DNA of 64,000 nt from Sphingomonas sp. PAMC26645 (GCF_004795835.1 NZ_CP039249.1:1360501-1424500), one strand, 5' to 3'. Positions 49,409 to 58,816 are shown, counted from the stretch's first letter. Notes: generated by a model from the sequence alone, not told the origin. Made by a program: numbers and translations.

Positions 49409-50956
49409 GTGGAATTATTCGAAAGCCTCGACGTCATCCTGCTCGCCGCGCTGGTCCTGCTGGTCCTGGCGCGCAAGTTGAACGTGCCGTACCCGACCTT
49501 GCTGGCGGTGGCCGGGATCGCCTTTGCCGCATTGCCATTCGCACCGAAGATCACGGTCGAGCCGCATCTGGCGCTGGCCTTGTTCATCGCACCCGCGCTG
49601 CTCCACGCCGCGTATCACACCAGCCCGCGCGCCTTGCGGCGACACTGGTTCCCGCTGCTGAGCCTCGCCGTGTTCGCGGTACTCGTCACGGCCGCGGCGG
49701 TTGCATTGGTCGGCGTGACGCTCGGCGGACTGCCCCTTGCTGCCGCGTTCGCGCTCGGCGCGATCGTCGCACCGCCTGATGCCGCCGCTTCGGAAGCGGT
49801 GCTGGGCGAGGTTGGCATCCCCCGCCGCGGCCTATTGCTCCTTCAGGGCGAGAGCCTTCTCAACGACGCGACGGCGCTGCTGTTGTTCGGGCTCGCGGTG
49901 GCCTTCGCGACGCATTCCGACACGCCAGTGACGCCACTCGCGCTCGCCGCCGCGGTCCCGGGCGGGATCGTCCTCGGCGTCATTGCCTCATGGCTTTACC
50001 TCCGCGTGACGCCTCTCTTTGCACGGACACTCGGCGCGAGCCTCGCCGATTTCGCGGTGACATTCGGGATCTGGCTGCTCGCCGAGCGGCTGCACATCTC
50101 GACGGTACTCGCGGTCGTCACGTTCGGGATGATCGTGTCGCAGCGCCGCCCGATCGGCCAGCCTGCGCGTGATCGTTTGCAGGGCGCGGCGGTATGGTCG
50201 GCGGCGGTGCTCGTCCTCAACATCATCGCGTTCGCGCTGATGGGGCTGCAATCGCGCGACGTGCTTGTCGGCCTGCCCGCCGCCGAGCGCTGGCCAGCGA
50301 TCGGGTTCGCCGCCGCGGTGCTGGCGACCGTGCTCGTGACGCGTATCGCGTGGGTGTTCTTCGTACGGTTCGTCGAGGGCGTCATCGCCAACCGCTACGC
50401 ACCGTCCTGGCTGCCCAAGCCGCCCCCCTGGAATGCGTCGATCATCCTGTCCTGGTCGGGCATGCGCGGCCTGCTGACGCTCGCGACCGCGTTCGCGCTG
50501 CCACGATCGGTGCCGGGCCGCGACCTGATCGTGCTCGCGGCGTTCGGCGTCGTGATCGGCACGCTGGTGCTGCAAGGGCTTACTCTCGGCCCATTGATCC
50601 GCCGCCTCGATCTCGGCGAGGATACCGGGCTGGCCGACGAGATCGCACCCGCGCGCAAGCGGCTGATCGATGCTGGGCTTGCGGTGCTGCCGGCACGCGA
50701 GGGCGCGGCGGCGGATGCGTTGCGCTTCCGCTGTGGCGCAGCGGGCAAGGTCACCGCCGAGGCGGACGATCCGCAGGCGACCTCCGAATTCGACGAACTC
50801 CACTTGGAAATGATCGCCTGCCAGCGCGTCGTGCTCCACGAAATGCGCGACAAGGGTGAGGTGGCCGAGGACGTCTATCGCCGCCTTCAGGAGGAACTCG
50901 ACTGGGCGGAGGTCGACGCGCGTGCGTTCGGGGACAACATCCTCACGGCGACCTGA
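49409..50956 (+). CDS. CPA1-type sodium/proton antiporter
   Basis: About 515 residues with 11-12 transmembrane helices (VILLAALVLLVLARKL onward). Antiporter hallmarks: GAIVAPPDAAASEAVLGEV with the DAA ion-binding motif, LLLLQGESLLNDATALLLFG, and SWSGMRGLLTLATAFALP. A C-terminal cytoplasmic domain of about 100 residues follows (ARKRLIDAGLAVLPAREGAA). It moves Na+ or K+ against H+. Start is GTG 49409 (VELFESLD) or GTG 49403; ATG 49337 is inside a terminator. No clear ribosome-binding site. Confidence 0.88.
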   Translation: MELFESLDVILLAALVLLVLARKLNVPYPTLLAVAGIAFAALPFAPKITVEPHLALALFIAPALLHAAYHTSPRALRRHWFPLLSLAVFAVLVTAAAVALVGVTLGGLPLAAAFALGAIVAPPDAAASEAVLGEVGIPRRGLLLLQGESLLNDATALLLFGLAVAFATHSDTPVTPLALAAAVPGGIVLGVIASWLYLRVTPLFARTLGASLADFAVTFGIWLLAERLHISTVLAVVTFGMIVSQRRPIGQPARDRLQGAAVWSAAVLVLNIIAFALMGLQSRDVLVGLPAAERWPAIGFAAAVLATVLVTRIAWVFFVRFVEGVIANRYAPSWLPKPPPWNASIILSWSGMRGLLTLATAFALPRSVPGRDLIVLAAFGVVIGTLVLQGLTLGPLIRRLDLGEDTGLADEIAPARKRLIDAGLAVLPAREGAAADALRFRCGAAGKVTAEADDPQATSEFDELHLEMIACQRVVLHEMRDKGEVAEDVYRRLQEELDWAEVDARAFGDNILTAT

Positions 50957-51018
50957 GGGCGTGCGGGGAACATCGACACACGCTACGCTGTTTGAAGGAA
51001 CCACCGCAGAAAGGGTCG

Positions 51019-52539
51019 ATGCATGTCCGAGGCGAATTCGTGAGCAAGTCCGTCAAGCCCGCCCCGCCGACGACGCTCGTGATCTTCGGCGCCTTCGGTG
51101 ACCTGACCCGCCGGCTGCTGATGCCGGCGTTGATCAACATGACCCGGCTCGGGCTGGTCGGTAACGATTTCCACGTCCTCGGCGTCGGCATCGACGAAGG
51201 GAACGACCAGTCGTTGCGCGAGGCACTCGGCACGTTCGACGCAAAGGGCGGCGAGGGGGCCGGCGAGAAGGGCGACGCATGGGCGCGGCTCAAGGACCGC
51301 GTCGGCTATCTCCAGGGCGATTTCACGCACGACGACGTCTATGAACAGCTCAAGGCCCGCGTGAAGGGCAACGTGGCGTTCTACTTCGCGGTGCCCGCCA
51401 AGTTCTTCGGCACGATCGTCGACAAGCTCGCCGACCACGGCCTGATGGCGGAGACGCCGCATGGCTTTCGCCGGATCGCGATCGAGAAGCCGTTCGGCCA
51501 CGACCTCCCCTCCGCCCGCGATCTCAACGCACGCATCCTCGCCCGCGTGTCCGAGGCGCAAATCTACCGGATCGACCATTTCCTCGGCAAGGAAACGGTG
51601 CAGAACATCATGACCGCGCGGTTCGCGAACATGATGATCGAGCGCGTCTGGAATTCGGACTGCATCGCGCACGTCCAGATTACCGCCGCCGAGACGGTCG
51701 ACGTCGGCACCCGCGGCAAGTTCTACGACGGTACCGGCGCGCTCCGCGACATGGTCCCCAACCACCTGTTCCAGCTGCTCGCGATGGTCGCGATGGAGCC
51801 GCCCGCGAGCTTCGATGCCGAGGCGATCCGCAACGAAAAGGGCAAGGTGCTCAAAGCCGTCCGCGTCTATTCGCCCGGCAAGGCGAAGCGTAACGGCGTC
51901 CGCGGCCAATATACCGCGGGGAAAGTGAAGGGGGTGGATGTTCCCGCCTACACCGCCTCGCCCGACGTCGCGCCGGACAGCCGGACCGAGACCTATGTCG
52001 CGCTGAAGCTGATGGTCGACACGTGGCGCTGGGCGGGCGTGCCGTTCTACCTGCGCACCGGCAAGGCGATGACCTGTCGCGACACCGAGATCGCGATCAC
52101 CTTCAAGCCGGTCCCGTTCGCGTCGTTCCCCGGCGCCGCCGCCGACATGCTGCCGCCCAACCGCCTGATCATCCAGATCCAGCCCGACGAGGGGCTGAGC
52201 ATGGATATCAACATCAAACGCCCGGGTCTGGAAGTCGCCACCGCGCCGATCGCGCTCGATTTCCGGTATGCCGACGAATTCGATATCGGTCACCTGACCG
52301 GATATGAGTCGCTGATCTATGATCTGTTCGTCGGTGACCAGACGCTGTTCCAGCGTGCCGATGCGATCGAGGCGGGCTGGGCCGCGGTACAACCGTTCCT
52401 CGACCTCTGGGCGCATGATGCCGGGATGCCGGAGCCGTACGAGGCCGGAACGCTGGGACCCGCCGCGGCCGATGCCCTGCTCGCACACGACGACCATACC
52501 TGGCACGAACTCGCCCCAGCGGGCCAGACCGTCCCGTAA
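51019..52539 (+). CDS. zwf: Glucose-6-phosphate 1-dehydrogenase
   Basis: First step of the pentose phosphate and Entner-Doudoroff routes. 506 residues. NADP-binding GAFGDLTRRLLMPAL at about 23-37; catalytic region RIDHFLGKETVQN; substrate-binding AIEKPFGHDLPS; later YLRTGKAM. Full length. Start ATG 51019 has AAAGGG ahead; GTG 51040 (SKSVKPAPP) is an alternative and fits the usual family start. Entner-Doudoroff neighbours pgl, edd and glk are not directly next to it in this window. Confidence 0.96.
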   Translation: MHVRGEFVSKSVKPAPPTTLVIFGAFGDLTRRLLMPALINMTRLGLVGNDFHVLGVGIDEGNDQSLREALGTFDAKGGEGAGEKGDAWARLKDRVGYLQGDFTHDDVYEQLKARVKGNVAFYFAVPAKFFGTIVDKLADHGLMAETPHGFRRIAIEKPFGHDLPSARDLNARILARVSEAQIYRIDHFLGKETVQNIMTARFANMMIERVWNSDCIAHVQITAAETVDVGTRGKFYDGTGALRDMVPNHLFQLLAMVAMEPPASFDAEAIRNEKGKVLKAVRVYSPGKAKRNGVRGQYTAGKVKGVDVPAYTASPDVAPDSRTETYVALKLMVDTWRWAGVPFYLRTGKAMTCRDTEIAITFKPVPFASFPGAAADMLPPNRLIIQIQPDEGLSMDINIKRPGLEVATAPIALDFRYADEFDIGHLTGYESLIYDLFVGDQTLFQRADAIEAGWAAVQPFLDLWAHDAGMPEPYEAGTLGPAAADALLAHDDHTWHELAPAGQTVP

Positions 52540-52560
52540 CTCCTAACCGCTAGTTGCGCG

Positions 52561-52664
52561 CCACCCCGGCGAAGGCCGGGGCCCAATTGGGCAACGTCGC
52601 TAACGCGGGGCAGCGGTCCGTTATGCCGGCCTTGCCAATTGGCCCCCGGCCTTCGCCGGGGTGG
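52561..52664. repeat. Palindromic repeat, family B copy 3
   Basis: CCACCCCGGCGAAGGCCGG + GGCCCAATTGGG and, on the other side, CCAATTGGCCCCC + GGCCTTCGCCGGGGTGG. The stem change CAGTTGG to CAATTGG is matched on the other arm by CCAATTG, so the pairing is kept. Confidence 0.85.
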
Positions 52665-52690
52665 TGTGCTTATTCACATGCGGTTCGTGC

Positions 52691-52978
52691 TCAAACCCGC
52701 TCGGTCAGCTCGATCTCGCCCTCGACCTCCATCTCGTCCTCGTCGCCCATCTCGTCCATGTCTGGCATCGTGAAGTCCGCCTTCCAGTCATAGACCTTCT
52801 CGACCCCGCCCTGCACCCAGACGCGCACCGCGCCCGAGGTGATCTCGCCACCCATCGCGCCGACGAAATCCGCCACGAGCGAATCCGCCGCATCCTCGTG
52901 ATCAGTCGCGCCGGGGATCGTCGCGGCGGTCATTTCCTCGTCGAGTTCGATGATCTGCGCCCAATATTGCTTCGCCAT
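52691..52978 (-). CDS. Small acidic protein, unknown function
   Basis: 95 residues with a strongly acidic C-terminus (MDEMGDEDEMEVEGEIELTE). A middle part (GGEITSGAVRVWVQGGVEKV) looks like beta-strands. No signal or membrane segment. ATG preceded by AGGAG. Located 28 bp after another small gene on the same strand. No family recognised. Confidence 0.6.
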   Translation of the reverse strand: MAKQYWAQIIELDEEMTAATIPGATDHEDAADSLVADFVGAMGGEITSGAVRVWVQGGVEKVYDWKADFTMPDMDEMGDEDEMEVEGEIELTERV

Positions 52979-53006
52979 GTGATGCTCCTGCGTAGATAAA
53001 AAGCCG

Positions 53007-53237
53007 TCAGCCGGCAGTGATAATAGGGTGATCCTCGCGCAGCCGGTCCGCCAGTCGCTCGACCGCGTCGACCTCGCTCGCGCTGCCCGACGGCGTCACC
53101 GCCCAGTTGCAATGCGCGTGCGTCGCGAGGCTGTAGACCTTCACGTCGCCAACGATCAGCCGCCATCGTCGCCGGTCGCCGCTATTGTACCGGACGAGGT
53201 TGGTGACGAACAGGCTCTGGAGATCCGATGCGGTCAT
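53007..53237 (-). CDS. Small uncharacterised protein
   Basis: 76 residues: a short helix (TASDLQSLFVTNLVRYN), strands (RRWRLIVGDVKVYSLATHAH, CNWAVTPSG) and a helix (EVDAVERLADRLREDHP). Start ATG 53237 was chosen because the 14 extra codons of the open frame are Arg-rich. It precedes the small acidic gene, likely as an operon. Role unknown. Confidence 0.55.
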   Translation of the reverse strand: MTASDLQSLFVTNLVRYNSGDRRRWRLIVGDVKVYSLATHAHCNWAVTPSGSASEVDAVERLADRLREDHPIITAG

Positions 53238-53325
53238 CCGCGCCCCATAGCGACAATCGCCCGCCCGCCGCCACCGCAAACGGGCCAGCGATGGTCACGA
53301 CTGGTCTAGCAACAAACGGCGAACG

Positions 53326-55710
53326 CTACGAACCGACCGCGATCGACGCCGTCACGCCCGGATCGTCCCGCAGCCGCAGGAACAGCGTCCCGCCGACCGG
53401 CTTCGGCACCGCGAGCGAAGCCCCGGTGAACCCGTCCGGCACGCGAATCGCTTCGGCAAACCCTGCGTTCGCCGCAATCGACTCGATCAGGAACAGGTCG
53501 GTCCCGGTCAGCGTACAGGTCTCCTTGCACGCCACCCCCGCCAATGCCGGCGTCCGAACCAGCGTCGTGAGCGGCACCCAATCCCCCGCAACGCCGCCTT
53601 GCACCAGTCGCCATTTGAGCGGCCCATGCGCGGAAACCCCGAGTGCCTTGCCCGGCTCCACCGACACGACAGCGATGCGGTCGTCCTGCACCGTCAGCCC
53701 GCGCCCCGACGTGACACTGGTCGTCATCGCGCCATCCGCCGTCGCGATCTCGACACTGTCGCCCGCAGAAAATCGCGTTCCCTCCGCACGCAGCGAGAAG
53801 GTCAGGCGGGCATCCTGCGCGATCGCCGTATCACCGGCCAGCACGACCGGCAGGCCAGGGGAGGGTGGCACGACCACGCTCTTGGCGATCAGCGTCGCCC
53901 TGGGCCGCGCCGCCGCGACGACGAACTTTACCGACCGCTTCCGTCCATCGGTCAGCGTCACGAGCGCCGTCTTCGCCTGGCCCGCCGCGAACGTCGGCAC
54001 CGTACCCGCCGCCAGCGCCAGTCGATCCGCCTTGTCCGCCCGCACGACGTCACCCGGCTTGAACGCGACCCCGTCGATCGTCATCGACGCCACCAGATCG
54101 AGCCGCGTCCCACTCAACGTCCCAGACGCATCGCCGGCATACAGCGTCAGGCCGTCGATCCGCCCTGCCTCTGCGAGTGCGGTCAACGCAATCTTGTCCG
54201 GCCCCTCGACCCCGTATTGCTTCACAAGGAGCGACAGTTTCCCCGGCGCGGCTTTGGCCAACGGCAAGGTCAGCCCGATGCGCTCGCCGGTCGACGTCCA
54301 CGCGAGCGGCACGTCGCCCGCAGCACCGACCAATGTCACCGACTCCACGCAACTCGGCGTCGGCCCCGCCAGCGAGACCGCATTGTCGCGCCCGACCACG
54401 AGACTCTCGGGATCGGTATCGACCATCTGCCACCCGCCAGCGCGCGGCACCTGCAACCGAAACCGCGGTCCATCGAACGGCGTGAAGCCCCAGCGGCCGT
54501 GCAACGTCGCATCGGTCACGCTGCTCAACCCCGCGGTCCGCATCCCGACCTGATCGAGCACATAGCCGCCGCGTTCCGCATCCGCCTGCACGGGCAGTTC
54601 GACCACGCCCCCCTGCGGCGTCGTCACCCGCAAGCTCATGTCGTGTGCGAACTTGGTCGCATAGATCAGCGGTGCGCCCTCGACCGGCAGCACCAGATCG
54701 GGCTTGGCCGCACACACAAGCCGGTCGGCCTCCGCGCGCCGCATCGTCGGCGTTTGCGGCGCACCCGTCTCGATCACCGGCATCGCCACGACCATCACCG
54801 ACTTGGGGCTGGCGAACGACGGCGCCGCGTTCAGCAGCAGCGCCAGCCGATCGTCATGCGCCCGCGCCAGTGCCGGAATATAGCGGAACTGCGTCGTCTG
54901 AAACGCGCCGAAGATCTTCGCCAGATCGCGGACCACGCCGATATACGGGCTGTAATAGCCAAGCCCGCCCTCCGGCGTCGCGCTCAATTGCAGCGCCAGA
55001 TCGGTCGGCGCTCCCACCAGCGTATCCGCCAGCGTCGAACTCTGCCCATCCGCCAGCACAAGCGAATCGCGGCTCTGCGTCAGGCAGGAGGCTTGCAGAT
55101 CCGCCGCGAGATCGAGGCACTCCGCCTTCAGCTTGATCGCCAGGCTGCGCGACAACAATGGCGATACCGCCTCGATCCGCTCCGGCCGCGTCCGCTCCAG
55201 CGCATGGATCCCGTCGAGAAACGCATCGAGCCGCGCGCGATCGAGCGACGCCTGGTCGAGATCCTGCACCGCGCGCACGAACGCCCCCGGCTGCTTGCGC
55301 ACCGCCGACACGACGGCATCGAACCCGCCGCTTTCGGGCACCAGGAACACCACCATCTGCCGCGCGCCTTCCGGTACCGTCAACGCCAGCGCGTTCTTCT
55401 TCGCCTTCCACGTCTCGGCCTTGGAGAACCACGATTTCGGCGGCGGCTCGGTCGCGCCGCGCAGGAACGCCGCGACCAGCAGGTAGCGCGCGCCGTCGTC
55501 CTTCTTACCGACGGCCAGGTCCGCCGCAATCGACACGCGGTCGCCGGTCGCAAGTCTCGGCACCTGCGCGATCGGCAACGTCGTCGTCCCATGCGTCACG
55601 CCGACGCGCAGGCTGGGCCCGGTCAGGTCGAACGGCGCCGGATCGGCGCGCGCAGCCAAGGGCACCAGCGCAGCAGCCAGCGCGCAGAACGGAAGAAATT
55701 GAAGCATCAT
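53326..55710 (-). CDS. Large secreted protein of unknown function
   Basis: About 794 residues. Signal peptide (MMLQFLPFCALAAALVPLAA, then RA). No recognised enzyme motif. The first 400 residues are mixed helix and strand (VRDLAKIFGAFQTTQFRYIP, KSVMVVAMPVIETGAPQ). The rest looks like several beta-sandwich units of about 80 residues (GDTAIAQDARLTFSLRAEG, TSVTSGRGLTVQDDRIAVV). Cys pairs occur in CLDLAADLQASC and CKETCTLTG. Possible surface or periplasmic scaffold or adhesin. Start is the double ATG at 55710/55707; the ribosome-binding site is weak. Divergent from the amidohydrolase gene. Confidence 0.6.
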   Translation of the reverse strand: MMLQFLPFCALAAALVPLAARADPAPFDLTGPSLRVGVTHGTTTLPIAQVPRLATGDRVSIAADLAVGKKDDGARYLLVAAFLRGATEPPPKSWFSKAETWKAKKNALALTVPEGARQMVVFLVPESGGFDAVVSAVRKQPGAFVRAVQDLDQASLDRARLDAFLDGIHALERTRPERIEAVSPLLSRSLAIKLKAECLDLAADLQASCLTQSRDSLVLADGQSSTLADTLVGAPTDLALQLSATPEGGLGYYSPYIGVVRDLAKIFGAFQTTQFRYIPALARAHDDRLALLLNAAPSFASPKSVMVVAMPVIETGAPQTPTMRRAEADRLVCAAKPDLVLPVEGAPLIYATKFAHDMSLRVTTPQGGVVELPVQADAERGGYVLDQVGMRTAGLSSVTDATLHGRWGFTPFDGPRFRLQVPRAGGWQMVDTDPESLVVGRDNAVSLAGPTPSCVESVTLVGAAGDVPLAWTSTGERIGLTLPLAKAAPGKLSLLVKQYGVEGPDKIALTALAEAGRIDGLTLYAGDASGTLSGTRLDLVASMTIDGVAFKPGDVVRADKADRLALAAGTVPTFAAGQAKTALVTLTDGRKRSVKFVVAAARPRATLIAKSVVVPPSPGLPVVLAGDTAIAQDARLTFSLRAEGTRFSAGDSVEIATADGAMTTSVTSGRGLTVQDDRIAVVSVEPGKALGVSAHGPLKWRLVQGGVAGDWVPLTTLVRTPALAGVACKETCTLTGTDLFLIESIAANAGFAEAIRVPDGFTGASLAVPKPVGGTLFLRLRDDPGVTASIAVGS

Positions 55711-55839
55711 CACGGGCGATCTCGTCGTCGGAAGCATCACAGATGGCCTGTACCGGTGTCGACAATAGGGCAAGACGCGGCACTTGCCCGATCGCTCGCG
55801 GTACCGCACACAGCGCGGAACACGGGGAAGGGGACCTAC

Positions 55840-57111
55840 ATGATCGCGCGCATTCTCATCGCGACGCTACTCGCGACGACCGCCGCCAATGCCGATGCGA
55901 AGACCGTCGTCGTCACCGCAGCGCACATGGTCGACGTCCTTGCGGGCAAGCGAGTCGACAACCCGCAGGTGACGATCGTCGATGGCCGCATCACCGCAGT
56001 GGGCCGCAAGGGGGACGCGGTGCCCGCCGGCGCCGAACGCGTCGATCTGGGCGAGCGGACGCTGCTCCCGGGCTTGATCGACATGCACGTCCATCTGCCC
56101 AGCGACCCGACGCTCAGCGGCTATCGTCAGCTCGAATTCACCGACAATTTCTGGACCGTCGTCGGCGTTGCGAATGCGCGGAAGACGCTCGATGCGGGCT
56201 TCACGACCGTCCGCAACGTCGGCTCGGCCAATTACGACGACGTCGCGCTGAAACAGGGCATCGAGCGCGGCTATGTTCCCGGCCCACGCATCGTCCCCGC
56301 CACCTACGCGCTCGGTGCCACCGGCGGCCACTGCGACGCGACCGAGTTCCCGCCCTCGATCCAGGTGCCGCACCCGCAGATCGCCAACACGCCCGACGAG
56401 TTTCGCGGCGCCGTGCGAACGATCCGAAAATACGGCGCCGAGGTGGTGAAGGTCTGCATGACCGGCGGCGTCCTGTCGAAGACCGACGCCGTCGGCGCGC
56501 AGCAGATCAGCCTCGCCGAGATGAAGGCGATCGTCGAGGAAGCGCATATGCTTGGGCTGAAGGTCGCGGTCCACGCGCACGGCGCGGAGGGCATCAACGA
56601 CGCACTGCGCGCAGGCGTCGACACGATCGAACACGCCAGCCTCGCCGACGCCGAATCGTTCAAGCTGGCCAAGGCGAGCGGGGCTTGGTTCGACATGGAT
56701 ATCTACGACGACGACTATATCCTTGCCGAGGGTGCCAAGAACGGCGTCTTCCCGGAGAGCCTGGAGAAGGAGCGTCAGGTCGGCCTCAAGCAGCGCCAGA
56801 CCTTCCGCGCGGCGCACGCCGCCGGTGTGAAGATGCTGTTCGGCACGGACGGCGGGGTCTACCCCAACGGCAACAACGCGCTCCAGTTCGCCAAAATGGT
56901 CGAATGGGGCATGACGCCGATGGAGGCGATCCAGGCCGCCACCTCCAGTGCCGCGATCGCGTTGGCCAGAACCGCGGACGTCGGTGCGATCCAGCCGGGC
57001 CGTTTCGGCGATCTCGTCGCGGTCGACGGCGATCCGCTCGCCGATGTCCGCCAGTTGGAACACCCCGTCTTCGTGATGAAGGGCGGCGCAGTGGTCGTAT
57101 CGCCGAAGTAA
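55840..57111 (+). CDS. Secreted amidohydrolase family protein
   Basis: 423 residues with a signal peptide (MIARILIATLLATTAANA). Amidohydrolase metal site: HVH in GLIDMHVHLP, Lys in EVVKVCMTGGV, His in VAVHAHGAEG and DTIEHASLAD, and Asp in FGTDGGVYPNG. The family is Xaa-Pro/imidazolonepropionase-like, acting on peptides or cyclic amides; the substrate is not clear. Start ATG 55840 with GGGGAAGGGGA before it. Very large overlapping open frames in the other direction are composition artefacts. Confidence 0.9.
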   Translation: MIARILIATLLATTAANADAKTVVVTAAHMVDVLAGKRVDNPQVTIVDGRITAVGRKGDAVPAGAERVDLGERTLLPGLIDMHVHLPSDPTLSGYRQLEFTDNFWTVVGVANARKTLDAGFTTVRNVGSANYDDVALKQGIERGYVPGPRIVPATYALGATGGHCDATEFPPSIQVPHPQIANTPDEFRGAVRTIRKYGAEVVKVCMTGGVLSKTDAVGAQQISLAEMKAIVEEAHMLGLKVAVHAHGAEGINDALRAGVDTIEHASLADAESFKLAKASGAWFDMDIYDDDYILAEGAKNGVFPESLEKERQVGLKQRQTFRAAHAAGVKMLFGTDGGVYPNGNNALQFAKMVEWGMTPMEAIQAATSSAAIALARTADVGAIQPGRFGDLVAVDGDPLADVRQLEHPVFVMKGGAVVVSPK

Positions 57112-57123
57112 TTGAGGCGTCTT

Positions 57124-57249
57124 GATCCTCCCCCGCAAGGGGGAGGTGGCTGGCCCTTGCCAGACGGAGGGGGAGGCAAGGAAAACGACTATTTCGTGTT
57201 CCTCCCCCTCCGTCACCTTCGGCGACACCTCCCCCTGGCGGGGGAGGAT
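57124..57249. repeat. Palindromic repeat, family D copy 3
   Basis: GATCCTCCCCCGCAAGGGGG, AGGTGGCTGGCCCTTGCC, AGACGGAGGGGGAGG, then CCTCCCCCTCCGTCACC and GGCGACACCTCCCCCTGGCG then GGGGGAGGATT. It takes up much of the 286-bp gap 57112-57397. Confidence 0.8.
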
Positions 57250-57397
57250 TGTTAATAAGGCTGCTTCAGTAGTTCTCTAACAACTAACGCTTCGCCGCTA
57301 CGCAGCCGCAACTCGTCGCATCACGGGTTGCCGTCGGGCCACGTTCAGCCTCCCCCGCCCACAACGCCGCGACGACCGCGCGCAGGGGATTTCGACG

Positions 57398-58816
57398 ATG
57401 ACGACCGACCGCGGAGCGCTGGCCGCTCTGCTCGCCACCATGACCGTCCTGGCCGCCACAGCGACCCCGGCGGCCGCGCAAACCGAGCCGGCCGCACCCG
57501 TGCGCGGCCTGGAGCGCCTCCAGACCCCCGGCACGCAGGCGAACCCCGACGCGACCACGATACCGGTGCCCGCCGCGCCGACGATCGTCCTGCCGAACAC
57601 CACGCCCACCCCCCGTCGTACTCCCCGCTCGACCGCTGCGGCAAAGCCCGCCACGGATCGCGCGACCACGCAACGTGCAGGCGTCGAGCGCCCGACGACC
57701 GAAGCGCCTACGCGAGGACCGGCAGCCATCCGAACAACGCCGGAATCCACGACCCGACCACGTGCTTCGGACGACGAGCCAACACGTCCGCCGACATCGG
57801 CCGAACCGGCGCCCGTCGCCACGCCCACGTCCGACCCCACTCTCCAATCGTCGCCATCGCAGACCCCGACCACCGAAGTGGCGCCGCAACCCACCGCGTC
57901 GCAGCCCACCGCGTCGGTGCCAGCAACGACGCCATCCCCAACCCCGGAATCCACGCTCTCGACGCCGGAAAAGGGCAGCGCGATGCCGCTGTGGCTCTCG
58001 CTGACAGCGATCGTCGTGGTGCTCGGCGCGCTGTGGGCGCTCCGCCGCAAGCCGCGCAGCCACCGGTACGAGAGCGTCGAACCCGAAGCCTATGTCGAGC
58101 CGACTCCGCCGCCCGTTGCGGCGAAGCCGGTCGTCGCCCAGCCTATTGCCCCCCAGCCAGTCGCCCCCAGGCCGGTCGTCTCCGAACCGGCCGAAACCCC
58201 GGCGGCTGTCACCGCTGCCACGGCGTCTGCGGTCGCACCCGTTGCTGCGGTGCCAATGGCCGCGCCCAAATTTCTCGAGCCTAGGGGCAAGGCGCCACCT
58301 ACGCCGCCAGTCGCCGCGCGTGCCCGGCTGACCTGCGAACTGCGCCCATTGCGCGCTGGTCTCAACCTGTTGAGCGCCACCGTCGAGTGCGAACTCGTCG
58401 TAACCAACACGGGCACCGCATCGGCCGAAGCGATCCGCACCGGCGTCGCGTTGCTCACCGCGCACGCCGATCAGGATCAGGATCTTGCGCAGTTCAACGC
58501 GGCGCCCGTCGTGCGGCCCGTCGCCCCGCCGTTCGCGCTGGCGCCGGGCGAAACGCGAACCATCCGCACCGTCACGGCGATCGCCCGCGAGGCGATCCGG
58601 ACGATGACTGCTGCCAACCGGCCGATGTTCGTGCCGGTCGTCGCGACCAACATCCTGTACGTGACGGCTGGCGACGAGGCGCAGGCAGCGCGCGCGTGGG
58701 TGGTCGGCATCGAGCGCGTAGATTCCGCCAAGCTCGCGCCGTTCTGGCTCGATGCACCGGCGCGGATGTACACGACGGTTGCCGCGCGGCCGCATGCGGT
58801 GACGTTCGATCGGTAG
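57398..58816 (+). CDS. Bitopic protein with long Pro/Thr linker
   Basis: 472 residues. Signal or first membrane segment (LAALLATMTVLAATATPA), then about 160 residues rich in Pro, Thr and Ala (TTEAPTRGP, SAEPAPVATPTSDP), one transmembrane helix (about 199-215, LWLSLTAIVVVLGALWAL), a second Pro/Val/Ala-rich stretch (PPPVAAKPVVAQPIAPQPV), and a folded C-terminal domain from about 307 (ARLTCELRPLRAGLNLLSAT, VECELVVTNTGTASAEAIR). The last part resembles CARDB-like beta-sandwich domains. Function unknown. Ordinary GC-rich composition. Confidence 0.65.
   Translation: MTTDRGALAALLATMTVLAATATPAAAQTEPAAPVRGLERLQTPGTQANPDATTIPVPAAPTIVLPNTTPTPRRTPRSTAAAKPATDRATTQRAGVERPTTEAPTRGPAAIRTTPESTTRPRASDDEPTRPPTSAEPAPVATPTSDPTLQSSPSQTPTTEVAPQPTASQPTASVPATTPSPTPESTLSTPEKGSAMPLWLSLTAIVVVLGALWALRRKPRSHRYESVEPEAYVEPTPPPVAAKPVVAQPIAPQPVAPRPVVSEPAETPAAVTAATASAVAPVAAVPMAAPKFLEPRGKAPPTPPVAARARLTCELRPLRAGLNLLSATVECELVVTNTGTASAEAIRTGVALLTAHADQDQDLAQFNAAPVVRPVAPPFALAPGETRTIRTVTAIAREAIRTMTAANRPMFVPVVATNILYVTAGDEAQAARAWVVGIERVDSAKLAPFWLDAPARMYTTVAARPHAVTFDR

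Noticed and set aside
53599..55839. Long upstream part of a 1170-codon frame ending in the amidohydrolase
   Set aside because: Only the part after ATG 55840 has a signal peptide and domain; the rest is the shadow of the minus-strand gene and very Arg-rich.
55158..57125. 655-codon plus-strand frame
   Set aside because: Another frame across the same two genes, without motifs.
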